Assembly (NCBI RefSeq): GCF_000333615.1
Contig: NZ_BADL01000271.1
Span: forward strand, 1-32,328
Length of the DNA: 32,328 nucleotides
From: Ideonella sp. B508-1
Lineage (GTDB): Bacteria > Pseudomonadota > Gammaproteobacteria > Burkholderiales > Burkholderiaceae_C
Direction of reading: 5' to 3'
The first letter of the stretch is position 1, and every line of letters starts with the position of its first letter. The notes beneath the pieces were generated by a model that did no database searches, was not told where the DNA came from, and saw only the letters and a list, made by a program, of their open reading frames with translations. Made by a program: the position numbers and the translations under genes. Below, piece by piece: positions 1-9,059 of this stretch.

Positions 1-1
1 C

Positions 2-322
2 ACCGGCTGGCAAAGCAAGAGCGGCGGCTACCCCTGCTACGCGATCGCCAAGTCCTCGGTGAACGGCCTGACCCGCGGGCTGGCCAAGCCGCTGGGCGAG
101 CACGGCATCCGCATCAACACGGTGTCGCCGGGCTGGGTGATGACAGAGCGCCAGCTGACGCTGTGGATGGACGATGCGGGCGAGGACGAGATCCGCCGCA
201 ACCAGTGCCTGCCGGACAAGCTGATCCCGCACGACATTGCCGCCATGGTGCTGTTCCTCGCGGCGGACGAGTCGTCCATGTGCACCGCGCAGGAGTTCAA
301 GGTCGACGCCGGCTGGACCTGA
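2..322 (+). CDS. SDR-family sugar 1-dehydrogenase, C-terminal part (5' truncated by window edge)
   Basis: About 106 C-terminal residues of a classical short-chain dehydrogenase/reductase; the reading frame is open from base 2, so the gene begins outside the window. The catalytic YxxxK is visible as Y-A-I-A-K at bases about 41-55, followed by the family's SPGWVMTE segment and a C-terminal VDAGW end typical of complete SDRs. The N-terminal Rossmann glycine motif and catalytic Ser are not in view. Close SDR relatives oxidise D-galactose, L-arabinose or D-xylose at C1 with NAD(P), producing the aldonolactone. The adjacent ChvE transporter and the galactonate and arabinonate enzymes make that role likely here, but the exact sugar cannot be read from the sequence. 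It converges on the LysR gene, with only about 15 bases between its stop and the repaired stop of that gene. Confidence 0.85.
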   Translation, partial: TGWQSKSGGYPCYAIAKSSVNGLTRGLAKPLGEHGIRINTVSPGWVMTERQLTLWMDDAGEDEIRRNQCLPDKLIPHDIAAMVLFLAADESSMCTAQEFKVDAGWT

Positions 323-340
323 GCCCGCGGGGGGCGCTCA
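320..340. terminator. Short bidirectional hairpin between convergent genes
   Basis: The SDR stop codon (TGA, 320-322) and an opposite-strand TGA (338-340) sit in the two arms of a small inverted repeat, TGAGC / GCTCA, with a GC-rich loop. It could act as a compact bidirectional terminator. There is no T-tract, so this is only a candidate. Confidence 0.3.
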
Positions 341-462
341 GGCGTCCTCGCGCCAGTCCAGATGGCCTGCCTCGCCATAGGCGCCGAGGCAGGCCGACTT
401 GAGCGCCCGCATCATCACCTTGGCCCCCGGCGACAGCAGCTGGTCGCGCCGGGTGATGATGC
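338..462 (-). pseudogene. Out-of-frame C-terminal tail of the GbpR-like gene
   Basis: This segment, read one base out of phase with the upstream LysR gene, encodes 41 residues that continue its domain naturally and stop at 338-340. That stop lies 15 bases from the convergent SDR stop, which is the compact arrangement expected of the intact gene. The sequence at the break (461-465) is not a long homopolymer. It should be read as the true 3' end of the regulator gene, separated by a one-base deletion. Confidence 0.75.
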
Positions 463-1311
463 GAAGGCATCCATGCGACAGGGCAGCGTCAGCGGCAGCA
501 GGGCCACCATGCCGTGGGCCGCGTAGTAGCGGGCCACCTCGACGGGCACCAGCGCCACCATGTCGCTCTGCTGCAGCATCTTGGTGATGAACAGCAGCGC
601 CGCCGTCTCCACGATGTTGGTGGGCGGCGCCAGGCTGGCCTCCTGGAACATCAGGTCGAAGCGGTGGCGCAGCACGCTGCCCGCAGGCGGCGTGATCCAG
701 CCCACATCGGCCACGTCCTCCAGGCTCAGCTGCTGCCGGCGCAGCAGCGCGTGACCGCCACGCACCATCGCGCAGATGGGCTCCTCGCTGAGGCGCTCGT
801 AGCGGAACAGCTGCTGGTCATGCTCGGCCCCCAGGCGCGCCACCGCCATGTCCAGCTGCCCCTGGCTCAGGCGCTCCAGCAGCACCGGGCTGGTTTCGAT
901 CTCCAGCGAGATGCGCAGGCTGCTGTGCTCGCCCTTGGCCTGCGCGATCGCCGCCGGCATCACGGTCAGGCCGGGCGTCATGATGGAGCCCACCCGCACC
1001 TGGCCGAAGCGCCCCTCCTTGAGGGCCTCGATCTCGCCATGGGCCTGCTCCAGGCTGTTGATCACCATGCGCGCATGGCGTATCAGGCTCTCGCCATACC
1101 AGGTCGGACGCATGCCGCGCGGCATGCGCTCGAACAGGCGCACGGCCAGCACATCCTCCAGATCCTTCAGCAGCTTGGACGCCGCCGGCTGCGTCATGTT
1201 GAGCAGCTCGGCCGCGCGGTGGATGTTGCCCTCGTCCGCCAGCGCCACCAGCAAGAGCAGCTGACGGGTCTTGAGCCGCCCCCGGATGAACCATTGGGAG
1301 TTTGTCGACAT
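415..1311 (-). CDS. gbpR: LysR-type regulator of sugar uptake (GbpR/GguR-like), C-terminus frameshifted
   Basis: LysR-family activator, divergent from chvE; in Agrobacterium and relatives the LysR gene beside chvE (GbpR) controls chvE in response to sugars, so the same job is inferred. The N-terminal winged HTH spans about residues 15-75 (GNIHRAAELLNMTQPAASKLLKDLE), followed by a substrate-binding domain. ATG is at 1309-1311. The ORF as it stands has 298 residues, but after Phe283 (bases 463-465) it runs into a Ser/Arg/Cys-rich tail unlike the family. Adding one base near 461-462 restores 41 residues that read as a normal LysR C-terminus (GIITRRDQLLSPGAK onward) and end at 338, giving 324 residues. 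Either the gene carries a one-base deletion or the assembly does. Ligand binding and oligomerisation could be affected if the lesion is real. Confidence 0.85.
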   Translation of the reverse strand: MSTNSQWFIRGRLKTRQLLLLVALADEGNIHRAAELLNMTQPAASKLLKDLEDVLAVRLFERMPRGMRPTWYGESLIRHARMVINSLEQAHGEIEALKEGRFGQVRVGSIMTPGLTVMPAAIAQAKGEHSSLRISLEIETSPVLLERLSQGQLDMAVARLGAEHDQQLFRYERLSEEPICAMVRGGHALLRRQQLSLEDVADVGWITPPAGSVLRHRFDLMFQEASLAPPTNIVETAALLFITKMLQQSDMVALVPVEVARYYAAHGMVALLPLTLPCRMDAFASSPGATSCCRRGPR

Positions 1312-1486
1312 ACGGGTTAACGCCTATCCAAGAAAAGATATCAAAAGCGAATTAGATTTCATCACATTGATAGCAAATACGGAATTAGACTGAATGCGAC
1401 CCCCCGCAGCGATTCGAAAAGCAACGCGCCTGTGCCTGTGCTGCGGCAGCGCGAAGGGCCGCTTGTGAATTTTCAGGAGACAAAGA
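1312..1486. promoter_or_regulatory. Divergent gbpR-chvE control region with repeated GAATTAGA boxes
   Basis: This AT-rich stretch stands out from its GC-rich surroundings and must hold promoters for both directions. GAATTAGA occurs twice in the same orientation, at 1349-1356 and 1382-1389, 33 bases apart (about three helical turns). An ATCAA / TTGAT pair (1340-1344 and 1367-1371) flanks the first copy. LysR proteins bind such sites as tetramers on one face of the helix, so these are the best candidate GbpR sites; this is inference. The chvE ribosome site AGGAG is at 1475-1479, seven bases before the ATG. Confidence 0.5.
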
Positions 1487-2548
1487 ATGAGACGACCCTT
1501 CGTCAAGGCGCTGGTCTGCGCCGCCGCGTTGCTGTTCGGTGGCAGCGTCCTCGCCCAAAGCAAGGGCCTGGTGGCGGTGTCCATGCCCACCAAGTCCTCC
1601 TCGCGCTGGATCGCCGATGGCGACAACATGGTGCGCAACCTCAAGGAAAAGGGCTACAGCGCCGACCTGCAGTACGCCGAGGACGACATTCCCAATCAGC
1701 TCGCGCAGATTGAGAACATGCTCAACAAGCACCCCAAGGTGCTGGTGATCGCCGCCATCGACGGCACCACGCTGTCGGACGTGCTGCAGAAGGCCGCCGA
1801 TCAGGGCGTGAAGGTGATCGCCTACGACCGCCTGATCCGCGGCAGCAAGAACGTCGACTACTACGCCACCTTCGACAACTTCCAGGTGGGCGTGCTGCAG
1901 GCCGACTCCATCGTCAACAAGCTGGGGCTCAAGCAAGGCAAGGGCCCCTTCAACATCGAGCTGTTCGGCGGCTCGCCGGACGACAACAACGCCTTCTTCT
2001 TCTACAACGGCGCGATGTCGGTGTTGAAGCCCTACATCGACAGCGGCAAGCTGGTGGTGCGCAGCAAGCAGATGGGCATGGACAAGATCGGCACGCTGCG
2101 CTGGGACGGTGCCGTGGCCCAGGCCCGCATGGACAACCTGCTGTCCGCCTACTACGGCAAGGACAAGCTGCATGCGGTGCTCTCGCCGTATGACGGCCTG
2201 TCCATCGGCATCCTGTCCTCGCTCAAGGGCGTGGGCTATTGCAGCAGCCAGCAGCCCTGCCCGGTGGTCAGCGGCCAGGACGCCGAGATCCCCTCCGTCA
2301 AGTCCATCCTGCGCGGCGAGCAGTACTCCACCGTGTTCAAGGACACGCGGCAGCTGGCCAGCGTGACGGTGGCCATGATCGACGCCCTGCTCTCGGGCAA
2401 GCAGCCCACGGTCAACGACACCAAGACCTACAACAACGGCGCCAAGATCGTGCCCTCCTACCTGCTCAAGCCGATCAGCGTCGACGCCAGCAACTGGAAG
2501 ACCGTCCTGGTCGACAGCGGCTACTACAAGGAAGCCCAGCTGAAGTAA
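1487..2548 (+). CDS. chvE: ChvE-type periplasmic multiple-sugar-binding protein
   Basis: Periplasmic solute-binding protein of the type I sugar family, 353 residues, closely resembling ChvE of Agrobacterium and SbpA of Azospirillum. A signal peptide spans residues 1-23 (basic RR, hydrophobic core, cleavage after SVLA). The mature part begins with the typical [11 protein letters not shown] strand and contains the D-R-L-I hinge segment near residues 120-125 and a DDNNAFFF-containing region near 165-175. ChvE proteins bind galactose, arabinose, glucose and xylose and deliver them to GguAB; in Agrobacterium ChvE also couples sugars to virulence sensing, for which there is no partner here. It is the first gene of the catabolic operon, and the 69-base gap to gguA is the largest before the downstream block. 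The start has a clear AGGAG site. Confidence 0.92.
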   Translation: MRRPFVKALVCAAALLFGGSVLAQSKGLVAVSMPTKSSSRWIADGDNMVRNLKEKGYSADLQYAEDDIPNQLAQIENMLNKHPKVLVIAAIDGTTLSDVLQKAADQGVKVIAYDRLIRGSKNVDYYATFDNFQVGVLQADSIVNKLGLKQGKGPFNIELFGGSPDDNNAFFFYNGAMSVLKPYIDSGKLVVRSKQMGMDKIGTLRWDGAVAQARMDNLLSAYYGKDKLHAVLSPYDGLSIGILSSLKGVGYCSSQQPCPVVSGQDAEIPSVKSILRGEQYSTVFKDTRQLASVTVAMIDALLSGKQPTVNDTKTYNNGAKIVPSYLLKPISVDASNWKTVLVDSGYYKEAQLK

Positions 2549-2617
2549 GCGGGCCAGACGGGCCGGCCGTGGACATCACGGCCGCCCGCCCTCAGCGATA
2601 CCCAAAGGGAAGGCCCC

Positions 2618-4150
2618 GTGAGCGAGCCCATTCTCATGATGCGCGGCATCACCAAGGGATTCCCTGGTGTCAAAGCGCTCAGCGACGTCCACCTGACCGT
2701 GCAGCCCGCCGAGATCCACGCGATCGTCGGCGAGAACGGCGCAGGCAAGTCGACGCTGATGAAAATCCTCAGCGGGGTCTACCCGCACGACAGCTACGAA
2801 GGCGACATCTTCTTCGATGGCCAGCGCCAGGCCTTCGCGGACATCCGCGACAGCGAGGCGCGCGGCATCATCATCATCCACCAGGAACTGGCCCTGGTGC
2901 CCACGCTGTCCATCACCGAGAACCTGTTTCTCGGCAACGAGATCAGCCGCGGCGGCGTGATCGACTGGGCCCAGGCGCACGAACGCGCCCGCGAGCTGCT
3001 GCAGCGGGTGGGCCTGTCGGAGCACCCGGCCACGCAGGTCGGCAAGATGGGCGTGGGCAAGCAGCAACTGGTGGAGATTGCCAAGGCCCTGGCCAAGAAG
3101 GTGCGCCTGCTGATCCTGGACGAGCCCACGGCCAGCCTCAACGAGAAGGACAGCGCCGCACTGCTGGACCTGCTGCTGGACCTCCAGCGCGAGGGCGTGG
3201 CCAGCATCCTGATCTCGCACAAGCTCAACGAGATCACCCGCGTGGCCGACGCGATCACCGTGATCCGCGATGGCAGCGTCATCGAGACGCTGGACTGCCG
3301 CGGCGAGCCGGTCAGCGACGACCGCATCATCCGCGGCATGGTGGGCCGCGACATGTCCCACCGCTATCCGGTGCGCGAGCCGCGCATCGGCGACGTGATC
3401 TTCGAGGTGCGCGACTGGCGCGTGCACCATGAGCAGTACGTGGAGCGCCAGGTCATCAAGGGCGTGAACCTGACGGTGCGCCGCGGCGAGATCGTGGGCA
3501 TCGCGGGCCTGATGGGCGCCGGCCGCACCGAGCTGGCGATGAGCATCTTCGGCCGCTCCTACGGCCGGCGCATCTCCGGCCAGGTCCTGATGGACGGCCA
3601 GCCGGTGGACGTGTCCACGGTGCAGCGCGCGGTGCAGAGCGGCATCGCCTACGTCACCGAAGACCGCAAGGGCGCGGGCCTGGTGCTCAACGACGAGATC
3701 TTCAAGAACATCAGCCTGGCCCATCTGGAAGGCGTGTCCTCGGGCGGCGTGATCGATGGCGCGGCCGAGTTCGCGGTGGCCGACGACTACCGCCGCGCGA
3801 TGCGCATCCGCTGCGCCAGCGTGCGCCAGGCGGTGGGCCAGCTCTCGGGCGGCAACCAGCAGAAGGTGGTGCTCAGCAAATGGCTGTTCACTCAACCCCG
3901 TCTGCTGATTCTGGACGAGCCGACCCGCGGCATCGACGTGGGCGCGAAATTCGAGATCTACACCATCATCGACCAGCTGGCCCAGCAGGGCGAGGGAATC
4001 CTGATGATTTCCTCCGAGCTGCCGGAACTGCTGGGCATGTGCGACCGCATCTACGTGATGAACGAAGGCGCCCTGGTCGCGGAATTGCCCGCTGCCGAAG
4101 CAAGCCAGGAACGCATCATGCGCGCAATCGTGAACAACGGCGAAAAATGA
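2618..4150 (+). CDS. gguA: Sugar ABC transporter ATP-binding protein GguA (two ATPase domains)
   Basis: Cytoplasmic tandem ATPase of the MglA/AraG/XylG class, 510 residues, energising sugar import with GguB. Domain 1 has a canonical Walker A (GENGAGKST, residues 38-46) and Walker B ([10 protein letters not shown]). Domain 2 has the degenerate Walker A usual for this class (GLMGAGRTE), the signature LSGGNQQK, and Walker [13 protein letters not shown]. The start is GTG at 2618, preceded by AAAGGGAAGG; the next Met (residue 7) is too close to the first beta strand. Its stop overlaps the gguB start in ATGA (4147-4150), so the two subunits are translationally coupled. Overall length and domain order are normal. 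Confidence 0.94.
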   Translation: MSEPILMMRGITKGFPGVKALSDVHLTVQPAEIHAIVGENGAGKSTLMKILSGVYPHDSYEGDIFFDGQRQAFADIRDSEARGIIIIHQELALVPTLSITENLFLGNEISRGGVIDWAQAHERARELLQRVGLSEHPATQVGKMGVGKQQLVEIAKALAKKVRLLILDEPTASLNEKDSAALLDLLLDLQREGVASILISHKLNEITRVADAITVIRDGSVIETLDCRGEPVSDDRIIRGMVGRDMSHRYPVREPRIGDVIFEVRDWRVHHEQYVERQVIKGVNLTVRRGEIVGIAGLMGAGRTELAMSIFGRSYGRRISGQVLMDGQPVDVSTVQRAVQSGIAYVTEDRKGAGLVLNDEIFKNISLAHLEGVSSGGVIDGAAEFAVADDYRRAMRIRCASVRQAVGQLSGGNQQKVVLSKWLFTQPRLLILDEPTRGIDVGAKFEIYTIIDQLAQQGEGILMISSELPELLGMCDRIYVMNEGALVAELPAAEASQERIMRAIVNNGEK

Positions 4151-5340
4151 CGACCAAAACAATCCCCGCTGCCAAAGGCCGGATACCCGCCTTCAATTTC
4201 CTGGTCAGCAATATCCGAGACTACGCGATGCTGCTGTCGCTGGTCTTCATCATGGGCCTGTTCCAGTGGCTCACCGACGGGATTCTGCTGGAGCCGCTGA
4301 ACCTCACCAACCTGGTGCTGCAGAACAGCTACATCGTGGTGATGGCCCTGGGCATGCTGCTGGTCATCGTGGCCGGCCACATCGACCTGTCGGTGGGCTC
4401 GGTGTGCGGCTTCATCGGCGCGCTGGCCGCGGTGCTGATGGTGCACTTCGGGTGGCACTTCGTGCCCACCGTGCTGCTGTGCGTGCTGGCCGGCGCGCTG
4501 ATCGGCGCCATGCAGGGCTGGTTCGTCGCCTACGCGCGCATCCCCTCCTTCATCGTCACGCTGGGCGGCATGCTGGTGTTCAAGGGCCTGACCCTGGCGC
4601 TGCTGCAGGGCCAGTCGGTGGGGCCCTTCCCGTCGATGTTCCAGAGGATCAGCTCGGGCTTCCTGCCGGACCCGCTGGGCGGCGAATCGCTGCGCCTGCT
4701 GTCGCTGGGGCTGGCCACCGCCGTGGCCGCCCTGCTGGTGGCCACCGAATGGCGCAAGCGCATCAAGCAGCAGGCCCAGGGCATGGACACCGAGCCCGTG
4801 GCCTTCTTCGCGGTGCGCACCGGCGCCTTCGCGGCGGCCATGCTCTACGTGGGCTGGCTGCTGTCCACCTACAAGGGCCTGCCCAATGTGCTGGTGCTGA
4901 TGGCCGCGCTGATCGTGCTCTACCAGTTCGTGACCACGCAGACCACGGTGGGTCGGCGCATCTACGCACTGGGCGGCAACGAGAAGGCCACCCGCCTGTC
5001 GGGCGTCAACACCCAGCGCCTGACCTTCGCGGCCTTCGCCAACATGGGCGCACTGGCCGGCCTGGCCGGCCTGATCTTCGCGGCCCGGCTCAACACCGCC
5101 ACCCCCAAGGCCGGCCTGGGCTTCGAGCTGGACGTGATCGCGGCCTGCTTCATCGGCGGGGCCTCCGCCTCCGGCGGCGTCGGCAAGGTGGCCGGCGCGG
5201 TGATCGGCGCGCTGATCATGGGCGTGATGAACAACGGCATGTCCATCATGGGCATCGGGATTGATTACCAGCAGGTCATCAAGGGCCTGGTCCTGCTGGC
5301 CGCGGTGTTCGTCGACGTTTATCACAAGAACCGCGGCTGA
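4147..5340 (+). CDS. gguB: Sugar ABC transporter permease GguB
   Basis: Inner-membrane permease of the BPD_transp_2 family, 397 residues, with about ten hydrophobic segments. The [10 protein letters not shown] motif near residues 77-86 and the [13 protein letters not shown] loop that contacts the ATPase (near 276-288) are hallmarks of ribose/xylose/galactose-type permeases. A long central cytoplasmic stretch ([11 protein letters not shown]) is shared with XylH/GguB rather than RbsC. ATG at 4147 overlaps the gguA stop by four bases. With ChvE and GguA it completes a three-component importer with broad monosaccharide range. Confidence 0.93.
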   Translation: MTTKTIPAAKGRIPAFNFLVSNIRDYAMLLSLVFIMGLFQWLTDGILLEPLNLTNLVLQNSYIVVMALGMLLVIVAGHIDLSVGSVCGFIGALAAVLMVHFGWHFVPTVLLCVLAGALIGAMQGWFVAYARIPSFIVTLGGMLVFKGLTLALLQGQSVGPFPSMFQRISSGFLPDPLGGESLRLLSLGLATAVAALLVATEWRKRIKQQAQGMDTEPVAFFAVRTGAFAAAMLYVGWLLSTYKGLPNVLVLMAALIVLYQFVTTQTTVGRRIYALGGNEKATRLSGVNTQRLTFAAFANMGALAGLAGLIFAARLNTATPKAGLGFELDVIAACFIGGASASGGVGKVAGAVIGALIMGVMNNGMSIMGIGIDYQQVIKGLVLLAAVFVDVYHKNRG

Positions 5341-5363
5341 AGGCTGCGGCGAGGAATAGGAAC

Positions 5364-7097
5364 ATGGCAGACAAGCCCAAGAAACTGCGCTCGACCGAAT
5401 GGTTCGGGACGGCAGACAAGAATGGATTCATGTACCGGAGCTGGATGAAGAACCAGGGCATTCCGGACCACGAATTTGATGGCCGACCCATCATCGGCAT
5501 TTGCAACACCTGGTCGGAACTGACGCCCTGCAATGCCCATTTCCAGAAGATTGCCGAGCATGTGAAGCGTGGCGTGCTGGAGGCCGGGGGGTTCCCGGTC
5601 GAGTTTCCGGTGTTTTCCAACGGTGAGTCCAACCTGCGCCCCACCGCCATGCTGACGCGCAACCTCGCCGCCATGGACGTCGAGGAAGCCATCCGCGGCA
5701 ATCCGGTGGATGCGGTGGTGCTGCTGGTGGGCTGCGACAAGACCACGCCCGCGCTGCTGATGGGCGCGGCCAGCTGCGACATCCCGGCCATCGTCGTCAC
5801 CGGCGGCCCCATGCTCAACGGCAAGCTGGAGGGCCGCAACATCGGCTCCGGCACCGCCGTCTGGCAGCTGCATGAATCGCTGAAGGCCGGCGAGATCAAC
5901 ATGCACCAGTTCCTGGCGGCCGAGGGCGGCATGAGCCGTTCGGCCGGCACCTGCAACACCATGGGCACGGCCTCCACCATGGCCTGCATGGCCGAGGCCC
6001 TGGGCACCTCGCTGCCGCACAACGCCGCCATCCCGGCGGTGGACGCGCGCCGCTACGTGCTGGCCCACATGTCGGGCATCCGCATCGTCGAGATGGCGCA
6101 CGAGGGCCTCTGCCTGTCCAAGATCCTCACCCGCCAGGCCTTCGAGAACGCCATCCGCACCAATGCCGCCATCGGCGGCTCCACCAACGCGGTGATCCAC
6201 CTCAAGGCCATCGCCGGGCGCATCGGCGTGGACCTGGCGCTGGAGGACTGGACCCGCCTCGGCCGCGGCACGCCCACCATCGTGGACCTGCTGCCCTCGG
6301 GCCGCTTCCTGATGGAGGAGTTCTATTACGCCGGCGGCCTGCCCGCGGTGCTGCGCCGCCTGGGCGAAGGCGGCCTGCTGCCGCACCCCGACGCGCTGAC
6401 CGTGAACGGCAAGACGCTGTGGGAGAACGTCCACGACGCGCCCAACTACGACCCCGAGGTGATCCGCCCGCTGGACAAGCCGCTGGTGCAGGACGGCGGC
6501 ATCCGCGTGCTGCGCGGCAACCTGGCCCCGCGCGGCGCGGTGCTCAAGCCCTCGGCGGCCTCGCCCCACCTGCTCCAGCACCGTGGCCGCGCCGTGGTGT
6601 TCGAGAACTTCGCGCACTACAAGGAGCGCATCAACGACGAGGCGCTGGAGGTGGATGCGGACTCGGTCCTGGTGATGAAGAACTGCGGCCCCAAGGGCTA
6701 CCCCGGCATGGCCGAGGTCGGCAACATGGGCCTGCCGCCCAAGCTGCTCAGGCAGGGCATCAAGGACATGGTGCGCATCTCCGACGCCCGCATGAGCGGC
6801 ACCGCCTACGGCACCGTGGTGCTGCATGTGGCGCCCGAGGCGGCCGCCGGCGGCCCGCTGGCCGCGGTGCGTGACGGCGACTGGATCGAGCTGGACTGCG
6901 AGACCGGCCGCCTGCACCTGGACATCAGCGAGCAGGAGCTGGCCGCGCGCATGGCCGCGCTGGCCCCGGCCGGGAAGACCCAGGGCGGCGGCTACCGGCA
7001 GCTCTATGTCGACCATGTGATGCAGGCCGACGAGGGCTGCGACTTCGACTTCCTGGTCGGCTGCCGTGGTGCCGCCGTGCCCAGCCACTCCCACTGA
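5364..7097 (+). CDS. araC: IlvD/Edd-family aldonate dehydratase, probably L-arabinonate dehydratase
   Basis: A [2Fe-2S], Mg-dependent dehydratase of 577 residues, the length of sugar-acid members rather than IlvD or Edd. The three cysteines that ligate the cluster in Rhizobium L-arabinonate dehydratase have counterparts here at C56 (TPCN), C124 (GCDKTTP) and C197 (GTCNTM). The sequence tracks that enzyme closely, including AFENAIRTNAAIGGSTNAVIHL and PKGYPGMAEVGNMGLPPK. Expected reaction: L-arabinonate to L-2-keto-3-deoxyarabonate plus water; D-fuconate or D-galactonate can also be accepted in this family. It lies 23 bases after gguB with a GAGGAATAGG site. The symbol follows Azospirillum usage and must not be confused with the E. 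coli AraC regulator. Confidence 0.85.
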   Translation: MADKPKKLRSTEWFGTADKNGFMYRSWMKNQGIPDHEFDGRPIIGICNTWSELTPCNAHFQKIAEHVKRGVLEAGGFPVEFPVFSNGESNLRPTAMLTRNLAAMDVEEAIRGNPVDAVVLLVGCDKTTPALLMGAASCDIPAIVVTGGPMLNGKLEGRNIGSGTAVWQLHESLKAGEINMHQFLAAEGGMSRSAGTCNTMGTASTMACMAEALGTSLPHNAAIPAVDARRYVLAHMSGIRIVEMAHEGLCLSKILTRQAFENAIRTNAAIGGSTNAVIHLKAIAGRIGVDLALEDWTRLGRGTPTIVDLLPSGRFLMEEFYYAGGLPAVLRRLGEGGLLPHPDALTVNGKTLWENVHDAPNYDPEVIRPLDKPLVQDGGIRVLRGNLAPRGAVLKPSAASPHLLQHRGRAVVFENFAHYKERINDEALEVDADSVLVMKNCGPKGYPGMAEVGNMGLPPKLLRQGIKDMVRISDARMSGTAYGTVVLHVAPEAAAGGPLAAVRDGDWIELDCETGRLHLDISEQELAARMAALAPAGKTQGGGYRQLYVDHVMQADEGCDFDFLVGCRGAAVPSHSH

Positions 7098-7108
7098 GGC
7101 CGCACACC

Positions 7109-8047
7109 ATGCCCCCAACCCCCACCCGCCCCACGCCGCGCTACCAGGGCGTGTTCCCGGTCGTGCCCACCACCTTCACCGCCAGCGGCGAGCTGGACCT
7201 GGCCAGCCAGAAGCGCTGCGTGGACTTCATGATCGACGCCGGCTCGCACGGCCTGTGCATCCTGGCGAACTTCTCGGAGCAGTTCGCGCTGTCCGATGCC
7301 GAGCGTGACATCCTCACCCGCACGATGCTGGAGCATGTGGCCGGCCGCGTGCCGGTGATCGTGACCACCTCGCACTTCTCCACCGCGGTCTGCGCCCAGC
7401 GCAGCCGCGCGGCCCAGGCGATGGGCGCGGCCATGGTGATGATCATGCCGCCCTACCACGGCGCCACCTTCCGCGTGCCCGAGGCCCGCATCCAGGAGTT
7501 CTATGCGCGGGTGTCGGATGCCATCGACATCCCCATCATGATCCAGGACGCGCCGGCCAGCGGCACCGTGCTGTCGGCCGCGCTGCTGGCCCGCATGGCG
7601 CGCGAAATCGAACAGGTCAGCTACTTCAAGATCGAGACCGCGGGCGCCGCCTCCAAGCTGCGCGAGCTGATCGCGCTGGGTGGCGACGCCATCGAAGGCC
7701 CCTGGGACGGCGAGGAGGCCATCACCCTGTTCCCCGACCTGGAGGCCGGGGCTACCGGCGCGATGACCGGCGGCGCCTATCCCGACGGCATCCGCCCCAT
7801 CCTGGAGGCCCACGCCCGCGGCGAGCGCGAACTGGCCTTCGCGCTCTACCAGACCTGGCTGCCGCTGATCAACTACGAGAACCGCCAGACCGGCCTGCTG
7901 GCGGCCAAGGTGCTGATGCGGGAAGGCGGCGTGATCGCCTGCGACGCCGGCCGCCACCCCTGGCCCGAACTGCATCCGGACACGCGCCGCGGCCTCCTCG
8001 AGACCGCCCGCCGCCTGGACCCGCTGGTGCTGCGCTGGGCGCGCTGA
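7109..8047 (+). CDS. araD: DHDPS/NAL-superfamily enzyme, probable L-2-keto-3-deoxyarabonate dehydratase
   Basis: A TIM-barrel enzyme of 312 residues from the dihydrodipicolinate synthase/N-acetylneuraminate lyase superfamily. The Schiff-base lysine is K174 in SYFKIE. Members placed directly after an arabinonate dehydratase convert L-2-keto-3-deoxyarabonate to alpha-ketoglutarate semialdehyde rather than cleaving it, and that is the preferred role. An aldolase acting on 2-keto-3-deoxy sugar acids remains possible. Starts 11 bases after the preceding stop. The next step, a semialdehyde dehydrogenase, is not in this window. The symbol follows the Azospirillum naming and is unrelated to ribulose-phosphate epimerase AraD. 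Confidence 0.8.
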   Translation: MPPTPTRPTPRYQGVFPVVPTTFTASGELDLASQKRCVDFMIDAGSHGLCILANFSEQFALSDAERDILTRTMLEHVAGRVPVIVTTSHFSTAVCAQRSRAAQAMGAAMVMIMPPYHGATFRVPEARIQEFYARVSDAIDIPIMIQDAPASGTVLSAALLARMAREIEQVSYFKIETAGAASKLRELIALGGDAIEGPWDGEEAITLFPDLEAGATGAMTGGAYPDGIRPILEAHARGERELAFALYQTWLPLINYENRQTGLLAAKVLMREGGVIACDAGRHPWPELHPDTRRGLLETARRLDPLVLRWAR

Positions 8048-8063
8048 ACGGAGCCACCGACCG

Positions 8064-9014
8064 ATGCGCGAGATCCGCCTGCTGGGCCTGGACTGGGGCA
8101 CCAGCGCGCTGCGTGCCCATGCCTGCGATGGCCAGGGCGAGGTGCTGGAGAGCCGCCACTCGGCCCACGGCCTGATGCACCTGCCGCGAGGCGGCTTTGC
8201 CCAGGCGCTGGAGGACCTGTGCGGCGACTGGCTGGCCGCCTGGCCGGACGCACCGGTGCTGGCCTGCGGCATGGTGGGCAGCGCCCAGGGCTGGGCCGAG
8301 GTGCCCTATGCCGAACTGGACGGCGGCGAGGCCGCGCTGGCCGGCGGCCTGCGCACGGTCAGCGGCCCGGGCGGGCGGCCGGTGCATCTGGTGCCGGGCC
8401 TGATCCAGCGCGGCGCCCTGCCCGAGGTGATGCGCGGCGAGGAAACCCAGGTGCTGGGCGTGCTGCAGACCCTGGGCGCCGGCGATGCGTCCCTGCTCAT
8501 CGGCCTGCCCGGCACGCACAGCAAATGGGTGTGGGTGCAGCACGGCGTGACGCAGCGCTTCTGCAGCTTCATGACGGGCGAGATCTTCGCCGCGCTGCGT
8601 GAGCACACGCTGCTGGGCCGCACGCTGCCCGCCGCCGGCGAGGCCGGGGCCTTCAACGCTGGCGCCTTCGAGCGCGGCCTGGCGGTGGCGCGCCAACCCG
8701 CCGGCCGCCTGGGCCTGCTGTCCAACGCCTTCAGCATGCGCAGCCTGTTCCTGACCGGCGCGCTGGCGCGCCACGCGCAATCCGACTACCTCTCCGGCCT
8801 CCTGGTCGGCCACGAGCTGGCCGGCCTGCGGGCCGGCTTCCTGCCTGCCGACGCCCCACCGCCGCGCCTGGTGCTGTGCGGCAGCGACACGCTGTGCGAA
8901 CGCTATGCCCTGGCGCTGCGCCAGGTGGGCCTGGGCCACGCTGAGCAGCTGCCCCAGGCCACCGCCGCCGGCCTGTGGCGACTGGCCTGCCGTGCCGGCC
9001 TGGTCAGGCCCTGA
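8064..9014 (+). CDS. dgoK: 2-dehydro-3-deoxygalactonokinase
   Basis: Sugar-acid kinase of 316 residues in the DgoK family. It phosphorylates 2-keto-3-deoxygalactonate with ATP to give 2-keto-3-deoxy-6-phosphogalactonate. Visible family features are the N-terminal phosphate-binding segment LDWGTSALRA (residues 7-16), the GMVGSAQGW segment near 70, the RGEETQVLG segment near 125, and LIGLPGTHSKWVW near 150. The C-terminal part has LVLCGSDTLCERYALAL. ATG at 8064 has a GGAG site nine bases upstream and lies 16 bases after the preceding stop. It is the first of three consecutive dgo genes. Confidence 0.93.
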   Translation: MREIRLLGLDWGTSALRAHACDGQGEVLESRHSAHGLMHLPRGGFAQALEDLCGDWLAAWPDAPVLACGMVGSAQGWAEVPYAELDGGEAALAGGLRTVSGPGGRPVHLVPGLIQRGALPEVMRGEETQVLGVLQTLGAGDASLLIGLPGTHSKWVWVQHGVTQRFCSFMTGEIFAALREHTLLGRTLPAAGEAGAFNAGAFERGLAVARQPAGRLGLLSNAFSMRSLFLTGALARHAQSDYLSGLLVGHELAGLRAGFLPADAPPPRLVLCGSDTLCERYALALRQVGLGHAEQLPQATAAGLWRLACRAGLVRP

Positions 9015-9059
9015 GCCCCGGCCCCGCCCCCTCTGCCCCCTCCTTTGCCTGGAACCCCC

